In this document: positions 39,924-48,013 of the stretch, in pieces | Position numbering within the stretch: the stretch's first letter is position 1 | Layout: the number at the start of each line of letters is the position of its first letter | DNA from: Candidatus Woesearchaeota archaeon | Lineage (GTDB): Archaea; Nanobdellota; Nanobdellia; Woesearchaeales; JAFGPW01 | Direction of reading: 5' to 3' | Assembly: GCA_016935985.1 (NCBI GenBank) | Contig: JAFGPW010000001.1 | Coordinates: 124,001 to 188,000, forward strand | DNA length: 64,000 bases | Notes under the pieces: model-generated | The model's input: only the letters and a program-made list of their open reading frames with translations | The model's database searches: none | What the model was told of the DNA's origin: nothing | Made by a program: the position numbers and the translations under genes

Positions 39924-41441
39924 TCATCCCCTCGACGGCCCCTTGGCGTAGTTCATCTGGATGTAGCGCGCGAGCAGCGGCTGCACGCGCCTCACCTCCT
40001 CGTGCATCCTCGCGCAGATGATCCGGTAGGACGCGTGCCCTTCCTTGCCGGTCCGGAGCCGTATCATGTGCATGAGGCTGCGCAGGTTCAGCGTGAAGAG
40101 CGTCCGCTTCCGGAACGCGAGCGGCACCAGGTACTGGGCCTCTTTCGGGAAGTCCTTCCGGATGGTGTCATACGCCCGCTTCGCTTTCTCCATCGCTTCG
40201 ACGTATTCCTTCTCGAACCCGGCATCCCTGATCTGCTCCGGCATCTCGTAGCCATGGTCGCAGGTCGTGTCCTGGGTCGATTGGGTGCAAATGCGGTGGC
40301 GCTGGAGGTCCCGGTACGCGCCGTAGTCCATCAGGATGTCGAAGGTGTAGCTGGTGTGCTCGAGCTCGCGTATCGGCCAGTCATGCGTTCCCATCCGCCG
40401 CATCGACCCGTCGATGGCCTTCCCCTTCTCCGCCTCGCTCATCCGACCGACCGCCTTGCGCACCTGTTCGTACGGCCGGTCCGAGAACCGGTAGAGCAGC
40501 GCGCAGACGAGCCGGTCTTCTGCGTCATTGTCGTACCTGACGAGCGCGACGCTCTTTCCCGCCTCTTCCGGCATCCTGAGCAGGGCTGAGGCCGCTTCCG
40601 CCTCCATCGCGGGTCCGGTCTCCTTGAGATAGGCGTTCTCGTCCGCGTACTTCACGAGCGTCGGGATGATCTTCTGGACCTCCTCTTTCAGACGTCTCCC
40701 GATGTCGCGCATCTCCTCGAGCGGATGGGAGATCATCTTCGTTATCGCGTGCTCGATCTCGCGGGCGTTCGCGGTCATCGCGAGGTTCGTCTGCGTCGCA
40801 GCAGGGAGGAGATAGCGCACAACGTCGCAGGCGCGGGCCTTGGTGATGCCCGCAAAGAGGGTATCGGGCTGGCCCTCCTCCTGCGGATGCGCCCGCCCCA
40901 TATGCCGGACCATGTCCGGCGTGATCCGCGCATAGGTATCGAACAGGGAGTCGCAGGTCTCCTGGTACAGCTTCGCGTGCTTCGACATCATGATGCTCTT
41001 CGGCTTGTAGTAGCGGTCCCTGCCGAAGACCTGGTAGCGCGTGCTCTTCTCGGTGAAGCTCGCGAGCCGGTTGTCCTCGATGACCTTCGAGGCGATGATC
41101 GAGACGTCCTCCATCGCGATGGACGCCACGGCGTGCTCGGCGACGCTGCTGTGGCCATAGCCGACGACCCACTTCTCATGGAACTCCTTCGCCTTGCGCT
41201 TCGCATCCGCATAGTCGATGCTCACCGAAACATAGCATTCGATGAGCCGCCCCATATCCAGCTGCTTTCCCTTGATGAGCCTGAGCAGGTTGTCGCGGAA
41301 GGAAGCGGGGCTTCTCGAGACGAAGGCGAAGAGTACCGCCACCACCTCAGGAGGCAGGTTGTAGATGCAGTAGACCGGGCTCTCGACAGACGAGACGTGC
41401 TTCTCGAGGATCTTGCGGTCTTCAGCGCTGTAGGATGCCAT
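39924..41441 (-). CDS. thyX: Tandem-domain flavin-dependent thymidylate synthase-like protein
   Basis: A 505-residue protein made of two ThyX-like halves. The N-terminal half keeps GHSSVAEHA and SFTEKSTRY (128-136), but the RHR triad is replaced (EDNR). The C-terminal half has RHRICTQS (RHR at 381-383) and [13 protein letters not shown] but a modified substrate loop. Standard ThyX is 220-250 residues. The halves probably complement each other in one chain. Context (dCMP deaminase, GlyA, Tmk, Dut) supports dTMP synthesis. TATATAAATG (41476-41485) is the TATA; a GTG one codon upstream is possible. Confidence 0.85.
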   Translation of the reverse strand: MASYSAEDRKILEKHVSSVESPVYCIYNLPPEVVAVLFAFVSRSPASFRDNLLRLIKGKQLDMGRLIECYVSVSIDYADAKRKAKEFHEKWVVGYGHSSVAEHAVASIAMEDVSIIASKVIEDNRLASFTEKSTRYQVFGRDRYYKPKSIMMSKHAKLYQETCDSLFDTYARITPDMVRHMGRAHPQEEGQPDTLFAGITKARACDVVRYLLPAATQTNLAMTANAREIEHAITKMISHPLEEMRDIGRRLKEEVQKIIPTLVKYADENAYLKETGPAMEAEAASALLRMPEEAGKSVALVRYDNDAEDRLVCALLYRFSDRPYEQVRKAVGRMSEAEKGKAIDGSMRRMGTHDWPIRELEHTSYTFDILMDYGAYRDLQRHRICTQSTQDTTCDHGYEMPEQIRDAGFEKEYVEAMEKAKRAYDTIRKDFPKEAQYLVPLAFRKRTLFTLNLRSLMHMIRLRTGKEGHASYRIICARMHEEVRRVQPLLARYIQMNYAKGPSRG

Positions 41442-41546
41442 CACGAACCCCCAGATCCACAGAGAGGGGCGTCATTTATATACCTTTCCGTCGGCTGCGA
41501 AAGAGATATATATATGCGCGCGAACCCAGAGCCAGGGGTGGCGGCA

Positions 41547-42821
41547 GTGAATAAGGCGCATGACCTGATGCGAGGCCTCGCAGAAGCCGACCCGCGGCTG
41601 CACGACGGGATCGTGCGCGAGCTCTCGCGCCAGCGGCAGGGGATCGAGCTCATCCCGTCAGAGAACTTCGTCTCGAAGGCGGTGCTCCAGGCGATGGGGT
41701 CGGTGCTCACCAACAAGTATTCGGAGGGCTACCCGCGCCGGCGCTACTACGGCGGCAACGAGGTGATCGACGAGCTCGAGCAGCTCGCGATCGACCGCGC
41801 GAAGCAGCTCTTCGGCGCCGACCATGCGAACGTCCAGCCGCATGCCGGCAGCCAGGCGAACATGGAGGCCTACTTCGCGCTCCTGGAGCTCGGCGACCCC
41901 ATCCTCGGCATGGACCTTGCCGCCGGCGGCCACCTCACGCACGGCAGCCCGGTCAACTTCTCGGGCAGGTTCTATCACTTCAGCTCATACGGTGTCGATC
42001 CGAAGACCCATCTGCTCGACATGGACGCGGTGCGGAAGCGAGCGCTGGCAGACAAGCCGAAGCTCCTGCTCTCCGGCTTCTCCGCCTATCCCCGGAAGCT
42101 TGACTTCAAGGCGTTCGGCGATATCGCGGCAGAGGCGGGGGCATACCACATGTCCGACATCGCCCATATCGCTGGGCTCGTCGCGACGAAGGCGCACCAG
42201 AGCCCCGTGCCCTATGCGGATGTCGTGACGACGACCACGCACAAGACGCTCCGCGGCCCCCGAGGGGCCATCATCCTCTGCAGGGAGGAGCACAGGAAGG
42301 CTATCGACAAGGCCGTCTTCCCTGGCATGCAGGGCGGGCCCCTCGAGCATGTCATCGCCGCGAAGGCAGCGGCGTTCGGCGAGGCGCTCAAGCCGGACTT
42401 CGCGCAGTACCAGCGGCGCATCCTCGCGAACGCCCAGGCGCTCGCGACGAGCCTCCTCGAGAACGGCATCTCGCTCGTCACCGGCGGGACCGACAACCAC
42501 CTCATGGTCATCGACCTCACTCCTTTGGGGATCGGTGGCAAGGAGGCGGAGAAGGCGCTCGATTCCGCAGGCATCTACACGAACAAGAACATGATCCCCT
42601 TCGATACCCGCTCGCCGTTCGACCCGTCAGGCATCCGCATCGGCACGCCGGCGATAACGACACGAGGCTTCTCCACCGTTGACTGCGCAGAGGTCGGCGC
42701 GATGATCGCGAGGGTTCTGAAACGCCCGCAGGACGCTTCTGTCATCGCGAAGGTGAAGGGGCAGGTGGGGGCGCTCTGCGCGAGCCGTCCCCTCTATGAG
42801 GGGCTCGGCATACTGGGGTGA
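41547..42821 (+). CDS. glyA: Serine hydroxymethyltransferase
   Basis: A 424-residue SHMT. The PLP lysine is Lys233 in [13 protein letters not shown], the form typical of bacterial folate-using enzymes; [11 protein letters not shown] and [15 protein letters not shown] also match. It supplies methylenetetrahydrofolate, the one-carbon donor for ThyX. The GTG at 41547 is chosen for the GGGGTGG site five bases upstream and a TATATATA box near 41506-41513. It diverges from thyX and is followed four bases later by tmk. Confidence 0.93.
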   Translation: MNKAHDLMRGLAEADPRLHDGIVRELSRQRQGIELIPSENFVSKAVLQAMGSVLTNKYSEGYPRRRYYGGNEVIDELEQLAIDRAKQLFGADHANVQPHAGSQANMEAYFALLELGDPILGMDLAAGGHLTHGSPVNFSGRFYHFSSYGVDPKTHLLDMDAVRKRALADKPKLLLSGFSAYPRKLDFKAFGDIAAEAGAYHMSDIAHIAGLVATKAHQSPVPYADVVTTTTHKTLRGPRGAIILCREEHRKAIDKAVFPGMQGGPLEHVIAAKAAAFGEALKPDFAQYQRRILANAQALATSLLENGISLVTGGTDNHLMVIDLTPLGIGGKEAEKALDSAGIYTNKNMIPFDTRSPFDPSGIRIGTPAITTRGFSTVDCAEVGAMIARVLKRPQDASVIAKVKGQVGALCASRPLYEGLGILG

Positions 42822-42825
42822 TCGG

Positions 42826-43500
42826 ATGCGCGGCAGGCTCATCGTGATCGAGGGGACCGACGGGTCAGGTAAGGCGACCCAGGCGGAGCGGCTGGTGGAG
42901 CGGCTGGCAAAGGAAGGCCGCAGTGTCGCCATGTTCGATTTCCCGCAGTACTATGACACCTTCTTCGGCAGGATGGTCGGCCGCTATCTTGCCGGCGAAT
43001 TCGGCACTGCGGATGAGGTGAGCCCGTACCTCGCCTCGCTCCTGTACGCCGGCGACCGCTGGCAGGCGAAGGAGCGTATCCTCGCGGCGCTCGCGGCAGG
43101 CAAGGTCGTGGTGTGCAACCGCTACGCCTCAGCGAACATGGGCCACCAATCGGGGAAGATAGGGGACCCCGCGAAGCGGAAGGCCTTCCTCGACTGGCTG
43201 AAGGAGCTCGAATATCAGGTGTATGGCATTCCCCTACCTAACGCGACGGTCTTCCTGTATGTGCCGTACGCGGTCGGCCAGACGCTCGTCGACCGCAAGG
43301 GCGCGCGCGGCTATGTGGGCGGCGCGAAGCGAGATATCCACGAGTCGGACGGGCGGCACCTCAAGGATGCGGAGGAGTCTTACCTCGCGCTCGCGGCAGA
43401 GGAGGGGTGGATCAGGGTCGACTGCATGCGGGACGGGAAGCTCATGGGGAAAGATGAGATCCACGCGATCGTATGGGAGAAGGTCGGCCCGCTGATCTGA
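42826..43500 (+). CDS. tmk: Thymidylate kinase
   Basis: A 224-residue dTMP kinase-family protein. The P-loop is IEGTDGSGKATQ, the DR(Y/H)-type motif is CNRYASANMGHQ, and a lid region follows. It phosphorylates dTMP to dTDP. It lies four bases after glyA, placing it in the dTTP island. Confidence 0.93.
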   Translation: MRGRLIVIEGTDGSGKATQAERLVERLAKEGRSVAMFDFPQYYDTFFGRMVGRYLAGEFGTADEVSPYLASLLYAGDRWQAKERILAALAAGKVVVCNRYASANMGHQSGKIGDPAKRKAFLDWLKELEYQVYGIPLPNATVFLYVPYAVGQTLVDRKGARGYVGGAKRDIHESDGRHLKDAEESYLALAAEEGWIRVDCMRDGKLMGKDEIHAIVWEKVGPLI

Positions 43501-43523
43501 GCGTCATCTCACCCGGTCCAGGA

Positions 43524-44300
43524 TCATCCTATCTCCTCGCCGTCCTTGCCGATGAGGCGAATCTCCATCCGCGGGAATCGCGCGAGGACGGCGTCCCGCA
43601 GGTTCTTCATGAACGGTATCGACGGCGGGTTGAGGGCGCCGAGCCGCCGGTCCGCCGCCGGTGCCTCGGGATCGAACTGCTCGAGCCACCAGACAGCGTG
43701 CAGGGGCTCGATGTGCGAGGCGATGTCGAGCAGGTCCTCCTTCTTGTAGAGCACGCTTGGCACCACGAGAGTGAGCACCTCGACCTGGAGCGTGACGCTC
43801 GCGCGCGTTGCGGCGAGGAGCGCGAGGCTCGTCTTCACGTCGGCGATGACCGCTGCCGACGGCTTGAAGAAGGTGCCGGCGCTGGTGATGCGCGAGAAGC
43901 ACGGCTCCGCAAGCGGCTGGTGGAACTGCACGTAGACGGCATCGAGGAGCTTTTTCTGGAGCAGCGACCTGAGCGCGTCGGGCTTCGAGCAGTTGGTCAC
44001 CATCGCGGTCCGCAGGCCGAGGGCCTTAGCCTGGCAGAGGATCTCGGCCGCCGCGAGCCGCTGGAGCAGGGGCTCGCCGCCGGCGAGCAGCACCGAGTCG
44101 GCCTCATCCCTCCTGATGCGCAGCTCACGCACGATGTCGCGCACGTCGGAGAGGAGCTCTGCCTTGAAGTCGAAGAGATGGGGGGAAGAGGAGAAGGGAT
44201 AGCGGAAGTTACATCCCGCAAACGATATCGTCAGGCTCCTCGAGGTCCTGTTCCAGGTCGTCGAAGATATAGGGACCGTTGGATCGATATAGGCTTGCAT
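43524..44300 (-). CDS. Radical-SAM-like protein lacking two cluster cysteines
   Basis: A 258-residue protein with the shape of a NrdG/PflA-type radical SAM enzyme. ISFAGCNFR aligns with the family, but the CxxxCxxC iron-sulfur motif reads C30-x3-Tyr34-x2-Ser37. GGEP (74-77) is intact. Without two cysteines a normal 4Fe-4S cluster cannot form, so the protein may be non-catalytic or use another ligand. The ATG at 44300 (GGAG eight bases upstream) is preferred. TATA element TATATAA (44366-44372) gives a leader of about 43 nt. The gene lies between tmk and dut. Confidence 0.7.
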   Translation of the reverse strand: MQAYIDPTVPISSTTWNRTSRSLTISFAGCNFRYPFSSSPHLFDFKAELLSDVRDIVRELRIRRDEADSVLLAGGEPLLQRLAAAEILCQAKALGLRTAMVTNCSKPDALRSLLQKKLLDAVYVQFHQPLAEPCFSRITSAGTFFKPSAAVIADVKTSLALLAATRASVTLQVEVLTLVVPSVLYKKEDLLDIASHIEPLHAVWWLEQFDPEAPAADRRLGALNPPSIPFMKNLRDAVLARFPRMEIRLIGKDGEEIG

Positions 44301-44420
44301 TGACACAGCTCCATGCGTCGAGCATCTTCTCCTTGGTTATCCTGAATTGCTGCATGCTGTCACCCTATATAAGGTTTTTCGCCGGATCGCCGTTTCGGCC
44401 GGGCGTCCCCCAGTCGCGGC

Positions 44421-44528
44421 TCACTCGCATGTCTCCTCGTCGCTTCCGAAAAAGTCGTCGAGGCGTCGGCATGACTGCTGCGCCTTGAAGCTGATGTCCA
44501 TCCTCTTGTCCCCCTTGTCGATGCTCAT
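44421..44528 (-). CDS. 35-residue charged protein coupled to dUTPase
   Basis: A short frame (MSIDKGDKRMDISFKAQQSC then an acidic end) beginning in an ATGA overlap with the dUTPase stop. Its codon use resembles the neighbours. It could be a small accessory protein or an unimportant trailing frame; no family is recognised. Confidence 0.35.
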   Translation of the reverse strand: MSIDKGDKRMDISFKAQQSCRRLDDFFGSDEETCE

Positions 44529-44950
44529 TTGCCCGTGCTCCCGAACCCGCCGGCTCCGCGGGCCGTATCCGAAAGATCGTCCGCCTCGACCACGTCTGCG
44601 GTCGCCACCGGCAGCACCAGCATCTGCGCGATGCGGTCGCCCTTCCTCACCGCGTACTCTTCGTCGCCGGTGTTGAGCAGCACCACGCCGAACTCGCCGC
44701 GGTAGGTGTGCTCGATCACGCCCGCGAGCGTCGTGATGCCGTGCTTCGCCGCCATGCCGCTCCGGTCCTTGATGATGAAGACATAGCCAGGATCTGTCTC
44801 CATCGCGAGCCCGATCATGAAGGTCCGGCGCTCGCCTGCCTTGAGGGCATAGTTCTCGCACGAGAAGAGGTTGAGGCCCGCGTCTCCCGCATGGGAATAG
44901 GAAGGCAGGGTCGCTCCGTCTCTCAGTCGCTTCACCTTCACCATGACCAT
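44525..44950 (-). CDS. dut: dUTPase-family protein with altered motifs
   Basis: A 141-residue trimeric-type dUTPase. Motif 1 reads AGLNLFS (Asn27 where Asp is usual), motif 2 DRSGMAAKHGI, motif 3 GVIEHTYRGE (Glu80 where the catalytic Asp is usual), motif 4 KGDRIAQM, motif 5 GAGGFGSTGK. Fold and binding loops are conserved, but both classical Asp positions differ, so activity should not be assumed. An upstream in-frame ATG at 45073 would add a 41-residue basic extension; the ATG at 44950 matches family starts. Confidence 0.85.
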   Translation of the reverse strand: MVMVKVKRLRDGATLPSYSHAGDAGLNLFSCENYALKAGERRTFMIGLAMETDPGYVFIIKDRSGMAAKHGITTLAGVIEHTYRGEFGVVLLNTGDEEYAVRKGDRIAQMLVLPVATADVVEADDLSDTARGAGGFGSTGK

Positions 44951-45073
44951 GGGGTGGCTCGCCTCTTTGCGGATACGGAAGGAAGAGCGGGTGGCGCGTG
45001 CCCGAAGGCCCGCACCCAGCCCCTTCCGATCAAGGCCGGCATGGCGATGGGGTGTTCCACGACTAGTAGACAT

Positions 45074-45314
45074 TAGGGGGTGCCACTAAAAGCGTAAGAA
45101 GAGCATCCACCTCCATCCCGACCATGAAACAAATGTTGATGCCGTCCTGAAGGTGAACATAGATTCTATTTAAAGAATATGGGGGCGTGAAATATACTCG
45201 AAAACCTATGTGAGAAAAAGCATAGTATGCAACGATTATATTTCCAGTGGAGCGGCGGCCGGAACAGGGCGTTCTTCCGGAAACGGACGGGAATCGGAAC
45301 GGTCGCCTGCGCCT
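45074..45314. other. AT-rich intergenic region with palindromic TATA-like site
   Basis: About 240 bases between dut and the next minus-strand gene. ATTCTATTTAAAGAAT (45163-45178) is a palindrome readable as TATA on both strands, and CCGGAA/TTCCGG form an inverted repeat near 45264-45285. Short frames are present, but none looks convincing. Confidence 0.4.
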
Positions 45315-45815
45315 TCACTTCGGCAGAGCGCTCCCGAAGTCCATGAAGGAGATGAGCTCATGCCGCAGGACCTTCGCGGTCGCGGCGTCGAGCTTGATGT
45401 TCAGGCTCTTGAAGGCGAGCGTGATGAGCGTGATGTTGTAGACCTGGCCGAGGGGGAGCCGCTGCAGGATGACGATCGCCTGGCCGGGAAGCTCGGTCGG
45501 GTACTCGGCTCTCTGGAAGCCGATCGCCGCGTCCAGCGCATCAGGGACGTCGAGCCTCACCGCGGCCATGTCGAGCCGCTCGACCGCACCTCCCTTCTTG
45601 AACACCTCGGACTCAGGGTTCTGCTGCACGGTCTCGCCCAGGACGAAGGTGGTGATGCGGTCGCTCGCCTTGTCGTAGTAACCGACCTGCCAGTCCTCGC
45701 CCTGCTGCTGCTTCATGTAGAAGACATGCGCGAGATAGGCATCGGGATGGCCGTTCCGCCATATGGCGAACGCCGCGTCCTTCTCGAGCCGTGCGATCGT
45801 GTCGAGCGCCTTCAT
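45315..45815 (-). CDS. Unrecognised 166-residue protein
   Basis: A mixed alpha/beta protein without a signal peptide, starting MKALDTIARLEKDAAFAIWRNGHPDAYLAHVFYM. A central beta-rich part (WQVGYYDKASDRITTFVLGE) and a helical end rich in Leu follow. The family is unknown to me. TATA element CCTTATATACC (45838-45847) lies about 26 nt before the ATG, giving a leaderless mRNA. Confidence 0.68.
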   Translation of the reverse strand: MKALDTIARLEKDAAFAIWRNGHPDAYLAHVFYMKQQQGEDWQVGYYDKASDRITTFVLGETVQQNPESEVFKKGGAVERLDMAAVRLDVPDALDAAIGFQRAEYPTELPGQAIVILQRLPLGQVYNITLITLAFKSLNIKLDAATAKVLRHELISFMDFGSALPK

Positions 45816-45867
45816 CGGCAGGTGAGAACCCGCGAAGGTATATAAGGGTTTCGCGGAGCATGCCCCT

Positions 45868-46191
45868 TCAGTTGTTCTGGGAATAGTTCTCGACTCGCTT
45901 GCCCGCGTACTCGAGGTCATCGAGATCCTCCTCTTCTCTCTCGGCGTGCTCGACGGACCTGCGGTCGCGGAAGTCCCAGAGGAGGGAGCCCACGAAGAGC
46001 ACGAGGCCAATAACGTGCATGGCAAGGATGGGCAGCGAGAAGACGAGCGCCTCCTTGATGAGGATGACGGTCGCGAGGACGATGAAGAAGATGCCGAGGT
46101 AACGGAGCAGGTTGATGTAGAGCCTGTCGTAGTAGTTCTGCTCTTCTGCCTTGAACTTCTCCATCGCGACCTTCTCTTTCCGCGAGACCAT
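45868..46191 (-). CDS. Small two-helix membrane protein
   Basis: A 107-residue protein with a charged N-terminus, two transmembrane helices (about 30-50 and 55-76) and an acidic C-terminal tail (REEEDLDDLEYAGKRVENYSQNN). The family is unknown. TTTAAATAC (46215-46224) sets a leaderless start at 46191; an ATG nine codons later is an alternative. Confidence 0.65.
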   Translation of the reverse strand: MVSRKEKVAMEKFKAEEQNYYDRLYINLLRYLGIFFIVLATVILIKEALVFSLPILAMHVIGLVLFVGSLLWDFRDRRSVEHAEREEEDLDDLEYAGKRVENYSQNN

Positions 46192-46278
46192 GCCATTTCC
46201 CAACGCGCGCCACGTATTTAAACGTTTGTGTCCTGCCGCGGCATAAACCTTATAAATCTGTCCTGATTCGAGGAGCGC

Positions 46279-47244
46279 ATGGCAAGCGTCGCCCACATCG
46301 ACAAGGTGCTCATCGACCGGACACTCGAGAAGCAGGGATACGCGCTCGTCGGCAAGCACTCGGCGGTGAAGATCTGCACCTGGACCAAGAAGTCGATCAC
46401 CGGCAAGGACACCTGCTATAAGGAGACCTTCTACGGGATCAGGGCGCACCGCTGCTGCCAGATGACCCCTTCCATCAACTACTGCTCGAACGCCTGCACG
46501 TTCTGCTGGCGCAACACCGAATGGACGTTCGGCTCTGACATCACCGACGGCGACGATCCGGACAGCATCATCGACGGCTGCATCGCGGCGCAGAGAAAGC
46601 TCCTCTCCGGCTACGGCGGCAACCCGAAGGCCGACCGGACGAAGCTCGAAGAGGCGCGGGAGCCGATGCATTTCGCTATCTCGCTCTCAGGCGAGCCCAC
46701 ATCCTATCGGCGGCTCAGCGAGATCATTAGGCTGCTGCACGGGCGCGGCAGGACGACGTTCGTCGTGACGAACGGCCAGAACCCCGACGCGCTCGCGACG
46801 CTCGAGCCGCCGACCCAGATCTACCTCTCATTCTCCGCGCCGGACGAGGATCTCTTCAGGGCGATCGTCAACCCGTCGTTCCCCGACGGCTGGGAGCGGC
46901 TGATGCGGAGCGCCGACATCCTGAAGGGCATGAGGGAGAGGACGAGGACGGCGGTGCGGATAACCTGCATCAGGGGCATGAACATGGCGCATCCTGAGAA
47001 GTGGGCGGCGCTCCTCGAGCGCGCGCATCCGTTATTCGCCGAAGTGAAGGCTTACATGTTCGTCGGCGGCTCGCGCGAGAGGCTGAGCATGGCGAACATG
47101 CCGCTGCACGACGAGGTGAAGGCGTTCGCCGCGGAGATCGCGGAGAACTGCGCGTACCGCATCATCGACGAGAAGAAGGAGAGCCGGGTGGTGCTCATGA
47201 TGGAGCAGGACATGCCCGACCGCATGATGCGGTTCGAGGACTGA
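46279..47244 (+). CDS. taw1: tRNA 4-demethylwyosine synthase (Taw1)
   Basis: A 321-residue radical SAM enzyme. The cluster motif is CSNACTFCWR (near residue 70), with a further conserved cysteine set upstream (ICTWTKKS, CYKETFYGI, RCCQMTP) that holds the second cluster in Taw1. It makes the tricyclic wyosine base at G37 of tRNA-Phe, an archaeal/eukaryal feature. TATA element CTTATAAAT lies 26 nt upstream of the ATG, giving a leaderless mRNA. Confidence 0.95.
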   Translation: MASVAHIDKVLIDRTLEKQGYALVGKHSAVKICTWTKKSITGKDTCYKETFYGIRAHRCCQMTPSINYCSNACTFCWRNTEWTFGSDITDGDDPDSIIDGCIAAQRKLLSGYGGNPKADRTKLEEAREPMHFAISLSGEPTSYRRLSEIIRLLHGRGRTTFVVTNGQNPDALATLEPPTQIYLSFSAPDEDLFRAIVNPSFPDGWERLMRSADILKGMRERTRTAVRITCIRGMNMAHPEKWAALLERAHPLFAEVKAYMFVGGSRERLSMANMPLHDEVKAFAAEIAENCAYRIIDEKKESRVVLMMEQDMPDRMMRFED

Positions 47245-47259
47245 CCAGAGCATACGTGT

Positions 47260-47523
47260 TCAGAGGAACCGTACCAGCTTGTTCTTGGAGGTATTCCCGG
47301 CGACGACGCGGACCTTGCGCCCGAACTCCTTCGCGAGCAGGCGCAGCAGCTCGGCGTTCGCCTTGCCGCCCTCGGCCGGGTTCCTCACCGAGACGATGAG
47401 GCGATCACGCTCCTCATCGTGCACGACGCCCGCCTTCCTGGCGCGCGGCCTCACCGTAACCCTAATGGCGGTCGAGCCCTCCGGCACGCGAGAGTGTCCC
47501 GTGCCTGTCGCAGTCCCTGCCAT
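47260..47523 (-). CDS. DUF167 (YggU/UPF0235) family protein
   Basis: An 87-residue protein with the DUF167 pattern: IRVTVRPRARKAGVV, the signature NPAEGGKANAELLRLLAKEFG and VVAGNTSKNKLVRF. The family is widespread and of unknown function. It follows the HPF-like gene by about 18 bases on the minus strand. Confidence 0.9.
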   Translation of the reverse strand: MAGTATGTGHSRVPEGSTAIRVTVRPRARKAGVVHDEERDRLIVSVRNPAEGGKANAELLRLLAKEFGRKVRVVAGNTSKNKLVRFL

Positions 47524-47541
47524 GCTGCCATCACCGCCGGA

Positions 47542-47862
47542 TTAGCCAAGGCTCTTCTCGATCTTCTTGAGCGCCTTGTCGATCGCGAAGAAGAGGTTCT
47601 TGTCCGTCACTTCCGCCGTGTGGGGCTTTCCTGCCGCAAGCGCCTTCACATGCAGCCCGAACTTGCTGTTGTCGTCGATGTCGTGGACCTTCTTCATCGT
47701 CAGGGAGAGGCTCTCGAACCGCTTCACCGTCTCAGAGAACTTCTTGGCGTAGTTGCCCACTATCTTCTTGACGATCACCATATCCCCGCCGGTGAGGCCC
47801 GAGAAACCGGAGAGGATGATACTGCCACCTAGCTCGATGGTCTCTGATGCCGCATCAGCCAT
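47542..47862 (-). CDS. Small protein resembling ribosome hibernation factor (HPF/YfiA)
   Basis: A 106-residue protein. The second half, KFGLHVKALAAGKPHTAEVTDKNLFFAIDKALKKIEKSLG, aligns by eye with the end of HPF/RaiA proteins (HVPGKTIHAE...DDMYAAIDxxVDKLERQL). The middle helix YAKKFSETVKRFESLSL matches their first helix. If right, it would bind the 30S decoding region. TATA element TATATAAAAT (47929-47938) is followed by either a leaderless GTG at 47907 or, more likely, the ATG at 47862 with a GGGGGTG site. Confidence 0.55.
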   Translation of the reverse strand: MADAASETIELGGSIILSGFSGLTGGDMVIVKKIVGNYAKKFSETVKRFESLSLTMKKVHDIDDNSKFGLHVKALAAGKPHTAEVTDKNLFFAIDKALKKIEKSLG

Positions 47863-48013
47863 CTCACACCCCCCGTCACTGCGCCGCTCCCGACGAGCGC
47901 ATGACACCTCCTGGTGAGGGGGGCTCCCTATATAAAATTTGTGCCGTATTCAGGAGTGGCATCCGCCGGGAAGGCCATAAACTATATAAATGGAGGGAGC
48001 CGCCCCGCTTGCC

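Noticed and set aside
44209-44355. Short frame of 48 (or 38) codons overlapping the start of the radical-SAM-like gene
   Set aside because: The first ATG lies upstream of the start site predicted from the TATA box, and the frame overlaps the conserved N-terminus of the larger protein. A GGAG before the second ATG leaves slight doubt.
44951-45073. N-terminal extension of the dUTPase-like protein from an upstream ATG
   Set aside because: The 41 added residues are low-complexity Arg/Ser/His-rich and unlike dUTPases, and the normal family start is at 44950.
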